64,000 bases of DNA from Deinococcales bacterium (GTDB taxonomy: Bacteria > Deinococcota > Deinococci > Deinococcales > JAAFIG01): the NCBI GenBank assembly GCA_013298595.1, contig JAAFIG010000023.1, forward strand, positions 1 through 64,000, written 5' to 3'. Shown here in pieces: positions 1 through 8,806 of this stretch. The notes under the pieces are model-generated. The model was not told where the DNA came from, did no database searches, and saw only the letters and a list, made by a program, of their open reading frames with translations. Numbering within the stretch: the stretch's first letter is position 1; each line of letters starts with the position of its first letter. Both the position numbers and the translations under genes were made by a program.

Positions 1-4
1 AGAG

Positions 5-1201
5 GTGAAGCTGTATTTCACAAATCTTAACGATAGAAAATTGCAAACCGTTGATTTTAATAATAAAACACAATGCCCATTATTCAGCAATCAAGGGCAA
101 AATTTTCTTTTGATTCGGCACTCTTCGTATCCAGAACTATATTTGACAAAAAACCAAGCACTGTCACGCCGTTTTGGGCACTCAATTGCAGATTTTGATT
201 CCGCCCCGAATGGTGAGATCATGACAGCTTCAACTGCTGGAAAGATACGGGTTTGGAATAGCTTGACTGGGCAGGAAAAAGCTAAACTCGAGGGTTTAGA
301 TAAAACCATCAGAAAGTTTATTGTCGCACCGAATACACAAACTATGCTTGTTGAAAACAATGGAATTGTCGAATTGCTTGATGCAAATACCAAATCAATT
401 CGTTCACTTGAAATACCAAGTCCAAATCAACTCGGTTGGAATGAAGCATATGCACCAGAAATAACCAATATGGTATTCAGTGCAGACAATAAATTGGTAT
501 GTCTTGAATTTACTGGTATTGATAAAAACAAACCATACACGCGTTATGCGCTGCGCTTATATAGCGCAAAAACAGGTGAAAATCTACCCGTGCCTGCCAT
601 CAATCAAAACTCGAGTTTGCATTGTGCGAATAGTTCCACAACACTTTTGCAACTCGAGAAAGTGGATCAGCAACATCGTTTATCCATGATTCGTATTTCG
701 GATGGGAATGCTATTTGGACTGGAGATTGGCGTGATGGACAGTCTGATTGGATTTTTAGTCCAGATGGTCAAGTGTTTGCACGTAAACTCGAATCTTTCT
801 TTGATGGAAACGCAAATCTGACAATTGGTCTCTCAAGTATTAATTCTGTTACTGGTGAAGGACGCGGTTGGTTTAAAGTTCCTATTGGTTGGACACGTGA
901 AACTTATCAATTACAGGAAATCGCTATGAATAATCGCGTATTACTTATTTCTGTTATGGGTGGAGATAGTTGTAATTTATGGTTCAGTAAATTAATTTTT
1001 GTTGACTTACTAACAAAAACTGAATTCAAAATTCCAAAAGCATTGGCAATGGGTTATGAAAAAGCCTACGGGTGCGGTGTATATGGTCAGTTACCAATTA
1101 TGAAATTTAGTAAAGATGGTAAGTATATTCTGGTGAAATCTGGGAATCATATTGATGTTTGGGGAACTCGAGATCGCCAAGCTATCTTCAAAGGACAATA
1201 G
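5..1201 (+). CDS. WD40-like beta-propeller protein, 5' end possibly cut by window
   Basis: The frame is open to the window edge, so the GTG at position 5 may not be the true start. Beta-propeller character is visible in repeated blades: residues about 62-95 hold an IRVWNSLTGQE strand, another blade has a FSPDGQ motif, and the last blade ends KFSKDGK then IDVWGTRDR. These are WD40-like signatures. Such propellers usually serve as protein-binding scaffolds; no catalytic residues are seen and no partner can be named. It converges with the SARP gene on the other strand, with only 2 bp between stops. Cellular location is undetermined because the N-terminus may be missing. Confidence 0.7.
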   Translation: MKLYFTNLNDRKLQTVDFNNKTQCPLFSNQGQNFLLIRHSSYPELYLTKNQALSRRFGHSIADFDSAPNGEIMTASTAGKIRVWNSLTGQEKAKLEGLDKTIRKFIVAPNTQTMLVENNGIVELLDANTKSIRSLEIPSPNQLGWNEAYAPEITNMVFSADNKLVCLEFTGIDKNKPYTRYALRLYSAKTGENLPVPAINQNSSLHCANSSTTLLQLEKVDQQHRLSMIRISDGNAIWTGDWRDGQSDWIFSPDGQVFARKLESFFDGNANLTIGLSSINSVTGEGRGWFKVPIGWTRETYQLQEIAMNNRVLLISVMGGDSCNLWFSKLIFVDLLTKTEFKIPKALAMGYEKAYGCGVYGQLPIMKFSKDGKYILVKSGNHIDVWGTRDRQAIFKGQ

Positions 1202-1203
1202 AT

Positions 1204-4143
1204 TTACGCAATTACTGATTCTTTCTCGAGGTTAAGCAGTAAGGTAACAGTTGTTTCTAAGCCGCGTTCAATCCCTTTTTGCATGGTCGCTTTGAGTTTC
1301 TTTGGCTCGAGTTGTTTCTCGAGGGCAGTTAATGTGTTTTTGCCATGGATTGATATTTCGCGGTTGCTTTTTGGGTGATACAAGGCAAGTCCTAAGTATT
1401 CGGTAGCAGTGGTTATTTGTTGTTGATCAAAGTAAATGTTGGCTAAACCAATCAGTGCCTCGAGTTGTAAACGGTGGTCGCTTAATTCTCGGGCAATGAC
1501 CAGTGCTTGGTGTTGGTGTTGTTTGGCTTCTATAGGTTTGCCTAGGCGTTGGGCGATATGCCCGAGTTGAATGAGGATGTAACTGACATCGCGGTTAGCT
1601 GCTAAGTCTTGGCTTTGGCTCAGGCTTTGTTGCAAAATTTCTTGGGCTTTTAGTAAATTACCTGCCATCATTTCGATTCGTCCTAAATTAATGCTGTGTA
1701 AACTATGTCCAAAGCGATTACCTATTTTTTTGGTGATGGTTAAGGCTTCTTCAAGGCACGCTCTGGCAGCAGCAAAGTCTTGACGCTGCGCAGCAACCAA
1801 CCCTAAGGCACTGACAACCAGTGCAACACCACTCACTGAGCCACGAACTCGAATGGTTTCTAAGGCTTCCTCAAGATATTTTGTGGCTTTGATTAAGTTG
1901 CCTCGTGCCATCATTTCGGCTTGTCCTAACCACGAAAGTGTGATGGCTCGAAAAAGTGGTTCTTGTGATATTTGTAGGGTTTCTTGGCAGACTTGGTACA
2001 TTTCTTCGTAGTGTCCTAATCTGTTAAGTGATCGTGCCCATACCGAGCGTGCGTCTACCAGTAACTGGGTATACCCCAGGGTACTGGCTAAGCTAATGGC
2101 TTGTTGCACACTGAGGATAGAGGTGTGTAAGTCTCCACGCATTTGTTGTAATTGAGCTAAGGAAGTCCAAGTGCAAATCAGTAATTCGCTGGGTGGTAAT
2201 TGATGATTGCTTAAACTGGCTTCGAGCCAATGAATACCTTCACTGAGTAAACCTCGAGCGAACCAAAAATTGGTTAGTGCCATCGCTAAGGACATGGCGA
2301 GTTGTTGATCGTTACCTGATAACGCCCAAGTCATGGCAGCGCGGTAGTTATCCAGTTCTTGCTCGAGTATTGGTAGGAAGGTACTTTGTTCGTAGGTGCG
2401 TAATTTATCTTGGTTGTGTTTGATAAAGTTCAGGTAGTAGGCAGCGTGTGCCACAGCAACTTCGTGCCAATCGGTTTCGACTTGGCGCAGTTCTTGGTTT
2501 GTGTATTCACGAATCAGCGGATGCAAACTAAAACGTTGCCCTGAAATGCGTAATAAACTTTTTTCCGATAAACTGAGAATATCACGGTGCGTAATACCTG
2601 CTACAGCAATAGCAGCTTCTTTACTAAAGCCATTACGGAAAATAGATAAGCGCCGTAAGCTACGTTGCTCTTGGGCAGACAGTAAACGCCATGAGTATAA
2701 AAATGTGGCACGTAAACCTGCTTGCCGTGGTGGTAAATCCACTAAACTACCCTCGAGAAAATCGAGGCTTTGTAAGATTTCTGTTTCAATATCAAAAATG
2801 CTCATGGCTCGAAGCCAAGCAGCAGCTAATTCTAAGGCGAGTGGGGCGCCTGTTAATGCGCGGCATAATCGCATAATTGCTTCGCGTTCGGCTGGGTCAG
2901 GATGCCAACGTTTTTGTCTGCGGGCAGCCGCTAAAAAGGCTTGTCCTGCACCTGATTGCTCGAGGTCAGTAGCCGTTTTTGGTAAGGATAATCCGTGTAA
3001 TTCTAGGACATGTTCAACTCTAACGGCTAAACGAACCCTCGAGGTGAATAGTAATTTGATATGGGCAATAGCCGAGAATCGGGTGGCAAAATCTCGAGCA
3101 GTTTCGATGCATTGTTCAACGTTATCGAGTACCAGCAGTAATGGCGTGGTGCGACGTGAAAGCGTGGCGAATAAGTTATCGTCTAAGCTTTGGCTCGAGA
3201 TAAAACTCAGTCCTAAGGCTGCCATGATACTTGGGGCAAAACTGGATTTATTTTCTAAACCAACTAAGGAAACAAAAACAGCTTCGCCTTGGAAAGCTCG
3301 AGCGGCTTCAAGGGCTAGACTGGTTTTGCCAATTCCACCAATACCCAGTACGGTAATGACTGAATACTCTGTGAGTTGTTGTTGCAACCACAACAGTTCT
3401 TTTTCGCGTCCCAACAGTGGGTTCGGGGCATGTGGCAATGCACTAGGAATGGTAACAACCGTGGCAGTTGGCAGGGTAGTTGCTGTGTTGCGTACTTGCT
3501 CGAGAGCAGCTTTGATTTCAATAGATGGTGCTTCGTCTAAATCCAGTAGAACCCGTTCATACTGGGCAAAAATTGTTTCAGCTTGGGTTATAGCATTGGC
3601 TGTACTGGCTAATCGCAGGGCGGCAAAGACAATTTCTTCATTCAACGGTAAGCCTTCAAGTAAGGCTAAACCCTCAAGTGGTGAGCTTTGCTGAGCTAAA
3701 CGCAGAGCTATCTCTTGGCGTTTATTATTCATAAATTCGCGTTCTAAAATCAGCCAAGCCGCAAATTCAGTATCGTTTGGTAGTACGCCCTCGAGTAATT
3801 CGCCTTGGCAAAGTTGTAATGCCTCGAGTTCATTCCCAGCTTGCAGGGCTGCTTTGAATTCAATCAGGTCGCTTTGTCCAGTCCAACGTAAACGTCCAGC
3901 TTTGGTTTCGATACCTTCAACACCGAATTGTTTAGTGCGGTACAAAAGTTGACGTAAACGCTGTTGTAAAGAAATAGTATCCACTTCTTCTGTCCAAAGC
4001 AGTGTCATAAGTTCTTCGCGGCGCACCCAATCAGCTCGAGCTGCCAGAATAGTGAGTAACCATGCAATCCGTTCTAAGGGGAGTTTTAAGCTACCTTGGG
4101 AAGTTTGAAGCTCGGGAGTTCCGAGTAGGCGAAGCCTGAACAC
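1204..4143 (-). CDS. SARP/AfsR-type transcriptional regulator (BTAD, NB-ARC ATPase, TPR)
   Basis: A 979-residue regulator. Residues about 1-90 form an OmpR-like winged helix and about 95-215 a bacterial transcriptional activation domain. An NB-ARC/STAND ATPase follows, with P-loop GIGGIGKT (about 267-274), Walker B LLLVLDNVE, sensor motif FTSR and a GAPLAL motif. The C-terminal 400 residues are helical TPR-like repeats. This is the AfsR layout: nucleotide-controlled activation of DNA binding at direct repeats near promoters. The start is GTG; a TACAAT -10 lies 7 nt upstream, so the mRNA is probably leaderless. It could act on the 11-bp direct-repeat elements at 36.8 and 43.7 kb, but the second SARP at 60.5 kb is an equal candidate. 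The ligand is unknown. Confidence 0.9.
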   Translation of the reverse strand: MFRLRLLGTPELQTSQGSLKLPLERIAWLLTILAARADWVRREELMTLLWTEEVDTISLQQRLRQLLYRTKQFGVEGIETKAGRLRWTGQSDLIEFKAALQAGNELEALQLCQGELLEGVLPNDTEFAAWLILEREFMNNKRQEIALRLAQQSSPLEGLALLEGLPLNEEIVFAALRLASTANAITQAETIFAQYERVLLDLDEAPSIEIKAALEQVRNTATTLPTATVVTIPSALPHAPNPLLGREKELLWLQQQLTEYSVITVLGIGGIGKTSLALEAARAFQGEAVFVSLVGLENKSSFAPSIMAALGLSFISSQSLDDNLFATLSRRTTPLLLVLDNVEQCIETARDFATRFSAIAHIKLLFTSRVRLAVRVEHVLELHGLSLPKTATDLEQSGAGQAFLAAARRQKRWHPDPAEREAIMRLCRALTGAPLALELAAAWLRAMSIFDIETEILQSLDFLEGSLVDLPPRQAGLRATFLYSWRLLSAQEQRSLRRLSIFRNGFSKEAAIAVAGITHRDILSLSEKSLLRISGQRFSLHPLIREYTNQELRQVETDWHEVAVAHAAYYLNFIKHNQDKLRTYEQSTFLPILEQELDNYRAAMTWALSGNDQQLAMSLAMALTNFWFARGLLSEGIHWLEASLSNHQLPPSELLICTWTSLAQLQQMRGDLHTSILSVQQAISLASTLGYTQLLVDARSVWARSLNRLGHYEEMYQVCQETLQISQEPLFRAITLSWLGQAEMMARGNLIKATKYLEEALETIRVRGSVSGVALVVSALGLVAAQRQDFAAARACLEEALTITKKIGNRFGHSLHSINLGRIEMMAGNLLKAQEILQQSLSQSQDLAANRDVSYILIQLGHIAQRLGKPIEAKQHQHQALVIARELSDHRLQLEALIGLANIYFDQQQITTATEYLGLALYHPKSNREISIHGKNTLTALEKQLEPKKLKATMQKGIERGLETTVTLLLNLEKESVIA

Positions 4144-4308
4144 ACTTTAAATTGTAACGTATTACACTCGGAAGTCACAGGGAAATTGACCATCAACAAT
4201 ACGTTATAGCAGAGTTTAGCGACACACAAAACTACTAACCAGAACATGACGTTAGGGTACTTTGTGCACTCGAGCAAAAAATCTCAAGTGCACCTTTTTA
4301 CCTTTTGC

Positions 4309-5193
4309 CTACAACACAATACTGCCATTAAAAGCGGTGTTCCATACGTCACAACCTGTCGCAGTTAGCTCAAGTACATTGTTTTTACTACCAGCTAAAT
4401 TGGCTGTATCTTCAATGCGGATTGTACCTTGGTCTACAGCTCGAGGGCAAGTATTACCAAAGTGTAAATTAGTAATACTGATGTTTAATACCGAGAATTT
4501 GCCGTTGGCATTGCGGAAATTGGCTGAACCTGTCAGGTTCATTTTGCCTGCATCAAATTTTAGGGCGTTGCCGTCGTCATCTGGGGTATAAGTAACACTA
4601 AGTTGATACCCAAATTGGCTTTTATCAGTCTCGGGTTGGAAAGTAATGCGTTGATCGGTGCTAATGGTGTAAGCACCATTTTGTGCAAGGGTTGCCGTAC
4701 TTGTCCATTGCAGAATAAACGCAAAACCAGATACTTCATTGGTATTGGTATTCGTAAAAATAAAGTCGTAACGCAGATTGCCTTCAGTGGTAAATCCACT
4801 AGTGGCATCGTTATCGCTGGTATCGGCACTTCGCACAAAACCTTTGGCTTTGAACGTAAAACTTGCACCAACCATGACTGTACAATCGTAATCGTATGAA
4901 AAACTGGCAGGGATTTTATCTTTGTCGACATCTATTATAGCTGTGCTCGAGCCACACGTACCTGTAACACTTTGCGGACGTAAACCCAGTGGCATCAGCG
5001 GACTCGAGACTGTACCAGATGCACTCGAGCCTCCTGAGCGAATGCTATTCGCAAAACCGTTTAAAGCAAGAGGTACAACAGCTTTGAGGGCTTTTGCATC
5101 AGCGGTTGTCAGTGGTTGTGGTGTTTGTGGTGGTTGTGGGCAAGCGACCAAGAACGCCAGACCAAGTGGTACCAGAAATGTGTAAAATTTCAT
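4309..5193 (-). CDS. Predicted lipoprotein, unknown function
   Basis: Starts MKFYTFLVPLGLAFLVAC: a type II signal peptide with lipobox LVAC, so the mature protein would be lipid-anchored after the cysteine at residue 18. A proline-rich spacer follows, then about 270 residues of beta-rich sequence with several cysteines that could form disulfides. The start is fixed by an AAAGGAG ribosome site 7 nt upstream; a longer open frame exists but lacks both signals. It is divergent from the HTH regulator at 5,272 with 78 bp between, so that regulator may control it. No family recognised. Confidence 0.75.
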   Translation of the reverse strand: MKFYTFLVPLGLAFLVACPQPPQTPQPLTTADAKALKAVVPLALNGFANSIRSGGSSASGTVSSPLMPLGLRPQSVTGTCGSSTAIIDVDKDKIPASFSYDYDCTVMVGASFTFKAKGFVRSADTSDNDATSGFTTEGNLRYDFIFTNTNTNEVSGFAFILQWTSTATLAQNGAYTISTDQRITFQPETDKSQFGYQLSVTYTPDDDGNALKFDAGKMNLTGSANFRNANGKFSVLNISITNLHFGNTCPRAVDQGTIRIEDTANLAGSKNNVLELTATGCDVWNTAFNGSIVL

Positions 5194-5228
5194 ATTCACT
5201 CCTTTGAACTCGAGCAGGTGCTGAAATA

Positions 5229-5257
5229 CAAGCACATGCTTATTAACATATTGCTTG
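5229..5257. promoter_or_regulatory. Divergent promoter region with inverted repeat CAAGCA...TGCTTG
   Basis: Between the divergent lipoprotein and HTH-regulator genes an inverted repeat CAAGCA / TGCTTG surrounds an AT-rich core. It lies just upstream of TACACT (5,259-5,264), the -10 of the regulator gene. It could be an operator for the regulator. Only the symmetry and position support this. Confidence 0.35.
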
Positions 5258-5271
5258 GTACACTGGTCAAT

Positions 5272-5949
5272 ATGAAACAGCAAAACTCGACCAGCTATCC
5301 TCCGCTCGAGATTACAAATACCAAAGCCGCAGCCTACTTATGTAATCCGCAAAGATCGGTGTTCTTATACCCATTTATTGGACGTGAACGCAGTGCCAGT
5401 GAAGTCGCTCAAGAGTACAAAGCAAACCTCAAAGCGTATTTGTACCAAATTGAACGAATGCAGCAACTTGGTTTGTTACGACACACCCAAACCAAAACCC
5501 GCAAAGGCAGTCCTGTCAAGTATTACCGCGCTGTGGCTGATAGCTTCTTTGTACCTTTTACAGCCACCAACCTCGAGAGTTTAGAAAGTATGGTAGACGC
5601 GTGGAGTCAGAGTTTACAACCTGTGTTCTTAAAAAGTTTTATTCATGGGCTTGAATCCACAGGTGAACATTGGGGAGTTCGTATTGCTCGAGAAAACAAT
5701 GGGCTATTATCAATTGCAGCTGCAAATAATGCAGTGGCAGCTCTTGATTTATTAGCTCCTGATGTGCCTGTGTTACTCGAGGGTTGGTTGACCGATTTGC
5801 ATTTAGATCAAACCGATGCTAAAGCATTTCAGCATGAGTTAGTCAGTTTGTATTTGCGTTACTTAGGGCGTAATGGCGCACAACGTTACATCATTCGGAT
5901 GGCACTTGCACCAATGCCAGATCAATCCGAGTTACCGCCAGCTTGGTAA
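5272..5949 (+). CDS. ArsR/HTH-type transcriptional regulator
   Basis: A 225-residue protein with an N-terminal winged-helix domain (about 15-85): a segment reading AAYLCNPQRSVFLYPFIGRE, then helix-turn-helix and a wing with GSPVKYYRA. The pattern is typical of ArsR-like regulators. The C-terminal 130 residues are helical and unassigned. The ATG at 5,272 is chosen because TACACT lies 7 nt upstream, the leaderless pattern common here; the frame is open further upstream. It may control the divergent lipoprotein. The sensed signal is unknown, and no metal-binding cysteine pair is seen. Confidence 0.7.
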   Translation: MKQQNSTSYPPLEITNTKAAAYLCNPQRSVFLYPFIGRERSASEVAQEYKANLKAYLYQIERMQQLGLLRHTQTKTRKGSPVKYYRAVADSFFVPFTATNLESLESMVDAWSQSLQPVFLKSFIHGLESTGEHWGVRIARENNGLLSIAAANNAVAALDLLAPDVPVLLEGWLTDLHLDQTDAKAFQHELVSLYLRYLGRNGAQRYIIRMALAPMPDQSELPPAW

Positions 5950-5954
5950 ATAAA

Positions 5955-5981
5955 ACCAAGCCGCCAAAAAAGCGGCTTGGT
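5955..5981. terminator. Bidirectional rho-independent terminator
   Basis: A perfect 10-bp stem ACCAAGCCGC / GCGGCTTGGT with an A-rich loop lies between the convergent genes ending at 5,949 and 5,993. The hairpin can serve both. Confidence 0.8.
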
Positions 5982-5992
5982 ACAAAAATAGT

Positions 5993-6706
5993 TTATTTGA
6001 TTTCGCAATTATTTTTCTTGATACCACTGCCTTTTTTAATATACTCGGCATCTCGAGGTAATTTGCACAGGTCTGCAATTTTAATATTTTGATTGGTTTT
6101 CCATTCGGGTATCGAAATATCAAACTGCATAACGTTTTTCTCATCGAAACTCTGGAAACGGTAAACCCTGGTTGGGCTGTCTAAAATCCAGATTTTAATA
6201 CGGGCATAATCGAACGTCCCTTTTTTTCTTGGAGTAGCCTCGATCACCCAAGCTTTACCCGCTGGCGTGGTGTCGGCTTTGACTGCTTCAAAAGCCAAAT
6301 CTTCTTTAGGGAAACTGCTGTTAAAATCGTTAAGTTGACTGGGATTAAAGTTAAAACCACCCACTTCGGTGCCGTTAGCTGCTTTGGAAACCGTGACTTG
6401 GTTGGTCAGGAATAAGTAGTTAAAGACAATTTGGTTATCTACAATCAGAATATTATCTGCCAAGGTATCTGGTGCAAGGAAATCTATGCGGGTTAGTTTT
6501 TTATCCACAATACCACCAATATTGGCTTCAAATTTCACTTTTTGGTTGTCTTGCTCGGCACTACCAATTAATTTGGCACGAAAGTCCTTAGTGCTTTTTT
6601 GGGTACTCTCGAGCCGTTTTGTTAAGTCGTCTATGGTTGGTATACTCTGAGCTAGGGCGCTCAGGCTAAGGGCTGCAATTCCGAAAAATAAAACAAATCT
6701 TTTCAT
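5993..6706 (-). CDS. LolA-like outer-membrane lipoprotein-sorting protein
   Basis: A 237-residue secreted protein with a Sec signal peptide ending ALAQ (about residue 20). The mature part has the alternating beta-strand pattern of LolA/LolB-fold carriers: a FRAKLIGSAEQ strand, an IDFLAPDTLADNILIVDNQ strand, and later DYARIKIWILDSPTRVYRFQSFDE. LolA-fold proteins carry lipids or lipoproteins through the periplasm; members of this type occur in Deinococcus. The C-terminal Lys/Cys tail (KKGSGIKKNNCEIK) is unusual. The start is supported by TAATCT 6 nt upstream (leaderless). It shares a terminator with the convergent HTH gene. Confidence 0.75.
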   Translation of the reverse strand: MKRFVLFFGIAALSLSALAQSIPTIDDLTKRLESTQKSTKDFRAKLIGSAEQDNQKVKFEANIGGIVDKKLTRIDFLAPDTLADNILIVDNQIVFNYLFLTNQVTVSKAANGTEVGGFNFNPSQLNDFNSSFPKEDLAFEAVKADTTPAGKAWVIEATPRKKGTFDYARIKIWILDSPTRVYRFQSFDEKNVMQFDISIPEWKTNQNIKIADLCKLPRDAEYIKKGSGIKKNNCEIK

Positions 6707-6871
6707 GGGTTTAGATTAAAGCTTTTTCTTGTGAGTACCGATGAGCAACGTCCCAAGGGATTTTTAACAACTCGCCAACGCCGATGAAGCATCAAAGTAC
6801 CCCCTACTTTGCATCCACTCGAGCAAAAGCAGTATGATACTGGCGTTTTTCAAACCTTGGAGGAGGTCTTT

Positions 6872-8659
6872 ATGCAAAAACGCTGGTCTAAACTGGCGAT
6901 GGCATTTGGTGCTGTTGGTGTTCTTGCCGCAGCCGCTGTGTTGGCTGCCCCGCCACAAAGCGCTAAAAAAATGCCGTCATACGACAACATTGGTTTAACA
7001 ATTGGTAAACCAGGTGGCACACTCACATTGGCAATTGGTAGCGCACCAACCACGTTCATGTACTACGGAGCAATTGACGGAGCGGCTCAGCGTGTCGCCC
7101 AACATATGTTCGATGGTCTGATCGAAAGTAATATTGCCACAGGTAAAATCGAACCCGCCTTGGCAGAATCCTGGAATGTATCCCAAGATGGACGCATTTA
7201 CACCTTTAAACTTCGTCAAGGTGTGAAATGGCACGATGGCGTAGAATTCACTGCCGACGATGTGGTTTTTACATTCGACCAAGTGATTGCTAACCCAGAA
7301 GCCAAAGGTGGCGATTTCAATAATTTCTCGAGTGGTGGTGTAAAATACAAATTCGAGAAAGTTGATAAGTACACCGTGCGTTTCACCTTGCCGTTCTCGA
7401 GCGGTGCATTCTTAGTGCAAATGCGTACCTTTATCGTGCCTAAGCACAAATTGGTCAAATACACTGTCGAAGGTGGCGGTAAAGCAGCCGATATCAACGG
7501 CGCTTGGGGCACCAACAGCGACCTCGGTGATATTGTTGGCACAGGTCCGTACCAACTTTCTACGTACACAGCTAATCAAAAAGTGGTGCTCGAGAAAAAC
7601 AAAAATTACTGGAAAGTGGATGCGAAAAATAATCCATTGCCCTATGTTGATAAACTCGAGTACTTGGTTTTAGTTGGTCCTGCTGCCCAAGAAGCAGCTT
7701 TTAAAAATGGTACTTTGGACGCACTTGATATTTCGGGCGCTCAATTTCCAGATTACAAAGCTCAGGAACGCAATGGTGCAAAATGGAAAGTTGTTTCGCA
7801 ATTAAGAGATGCGATTTATGGCAGCCCGCCGCATCTTGCTTTTAATTTTGTGGCAAAAGATGCTGATTTAGCCAAGGTTTTCTCGAATGTCAAATTCCGT
7901 AAAGCCATGCAATCGGCAGTGAATCGTAAACGCATCATCGAAGATGTCTACAACGGTCAAGCACAACTGCCTGGACATATGGGCGTACCACCAGCAGGTC
8001 GTTTCTATGCCGATACCAAAAGCTACCTTGGCGATTTTGATCTCAAAGACGCAGCCGCTGCACTCGATGCTATGGGCTTAAAAGATACCGATGGCGATGG
8101 TGTGCGTAACATCCGCGCAGGTAAGCAACTCGAGTTTAGCCTGACTTACGGCACAGACAGCACCATTTGGGTACCCTTGGCAAATATCTTCCAGAACGAT
8201 TTCAAAGCCATTGGTGTGAAAGTCAACCTTAAAGGTGTGCTCTCGAGCACCTTATTGGGCACTGGTTTAGGTTCGGATTGGGAAGCCATTATGGTTGCCC
8301 TTGGCGATCAACCAGACCCAGAACTCCGCAAACCAATCTGGCAACCGGGTGGCAGCTTGTACTACTGGAACCAAGCCACCAAACCAAAAGCTGCTGGTGG
8401 ACCAGCTAACTTTGCAGCCATGACCAGTTGGGAAAAACGCCTTTACGAAATCTTTGATAAAGGCACGAAGTCCAGTAATCAAAACGAACGCCTTGCGCTG
8501 TACCGCGAAGGTCAAGTTATTCTGGCGCAGTACATGCCAGTGATTATGATTGCGAAACCAGCCAATATCACAGTTGTTCGTGACACACTGTCTAACTTTG
8601 TGTTCAGCCTTGGAGTCATTCCGGGTTACAACCCACTGCCATTGTTTTACTTCAAATAA
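6872..8659 (+). CDS. Peptide/nickel-type ABC transporter substrate-binding protein (SBP family 5)
   Basis: A 595-residue extracytoplasmic binding protein: signal peptide MQKRWSKLAMAFGAVGVLAA ending near APPQ, then a family-5 SBP fold (GGTLTLAIGSAPTT, LAESWNVSQDGRIYTFKLRQ, VGTGPYQLSTY, IMVALGDQPDPE). Family members bind oligopeptides, nickel or sugars for an ABC importer. The start follows a strong GGAGGAGG site. No permease or ATPase genes are adjacent, so it is an orphan SBP, as is common in Deinococcus. A TATGAT-like -10 lies about 35 nt upstream. A hairpin terminator follows. Confidence 0.92.
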   Translation: MQKRWSKLAMAFGAVGVLAAAAVLAAPPQSAKKMPSYDNIGLTIGKPGGTLTLAIGSAPTTFMYYGAIDGAAQRVAQHMFDGLIESNIATGKIEPALAESWNVSQDGRIYTFKLRQGVKWHDGVEFTADDVVFTFDQVIANPEAKGGDFNNFSSGGVKYKFEKVDKYTVRFTLPFSSGAFLVQMRTFIVPKHKLVKYTVEGGGKAADINGAWGTNSDLGDIVGTGPYQLSTYTANQKVVLEKNKNYWKVDAKNNPLPYVDKLEYLVLVGPAAQEAAFKNGTLDALDISGAQFPDYKAQERNGAKWKVVSQLRDAIYGSPPHLAFNFVAKDADLAKVFSNVKFRKAMQSAVNRKRIIEDVYNGQAQLPGHMGVPPAGRFYADTKSYLGDFDLKDAAAALDAMGLKDTDGDGVRNIRAGKQLEFSLTYGTDSTIWVPLANIFQNDFKAIGVKVNLKGVLSSTLLGTGLGSDWEAIMVALGDQPDPELRKPIWQPGGSLYYWNQATKPKAAGGPANFAAMTSWEKRLYEIFDKGTKSSNQNERLALYREGQVILAQYMPVIMIAKPANITVVRDTLSNFVFSLGVIPGYNPLPLFYFK

Positions 8660-8676
8660 GTTTTAATGCGCTCGAG

Positions 8677-8699
8677 CCTCCCAGCAATGGGAGGTTTTT
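8677..8699 (+). terminator. Rho-independent terminator after the SBP gene
   Basis: Stem CCTCCC-A / T-GGGAGG with loop GCAA followed by TTTTTG, 18 bp after the stop of the binding-protein gene. Confidence 0.85.
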
Positions 8700-8806
8700 G
8701 TATCTCGAGAACTGTAAGTTAAAACGCTTTGAACTGTGATTTACAACCAGTTTATGTCGCAAGTTTTTCACAACTTTCGTACACAAAGTATGGTCTGCTG
8801 CTGATA

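Noticed and set aside
2501-3694. Long open frame on the plus strand opposite the first SARP gene
   Set aside because: The minus strand encodes a complete regulator with clear motifs; the plus frame is basic, Ser/Arg-rich and lacks any recognisable domain or start signal.
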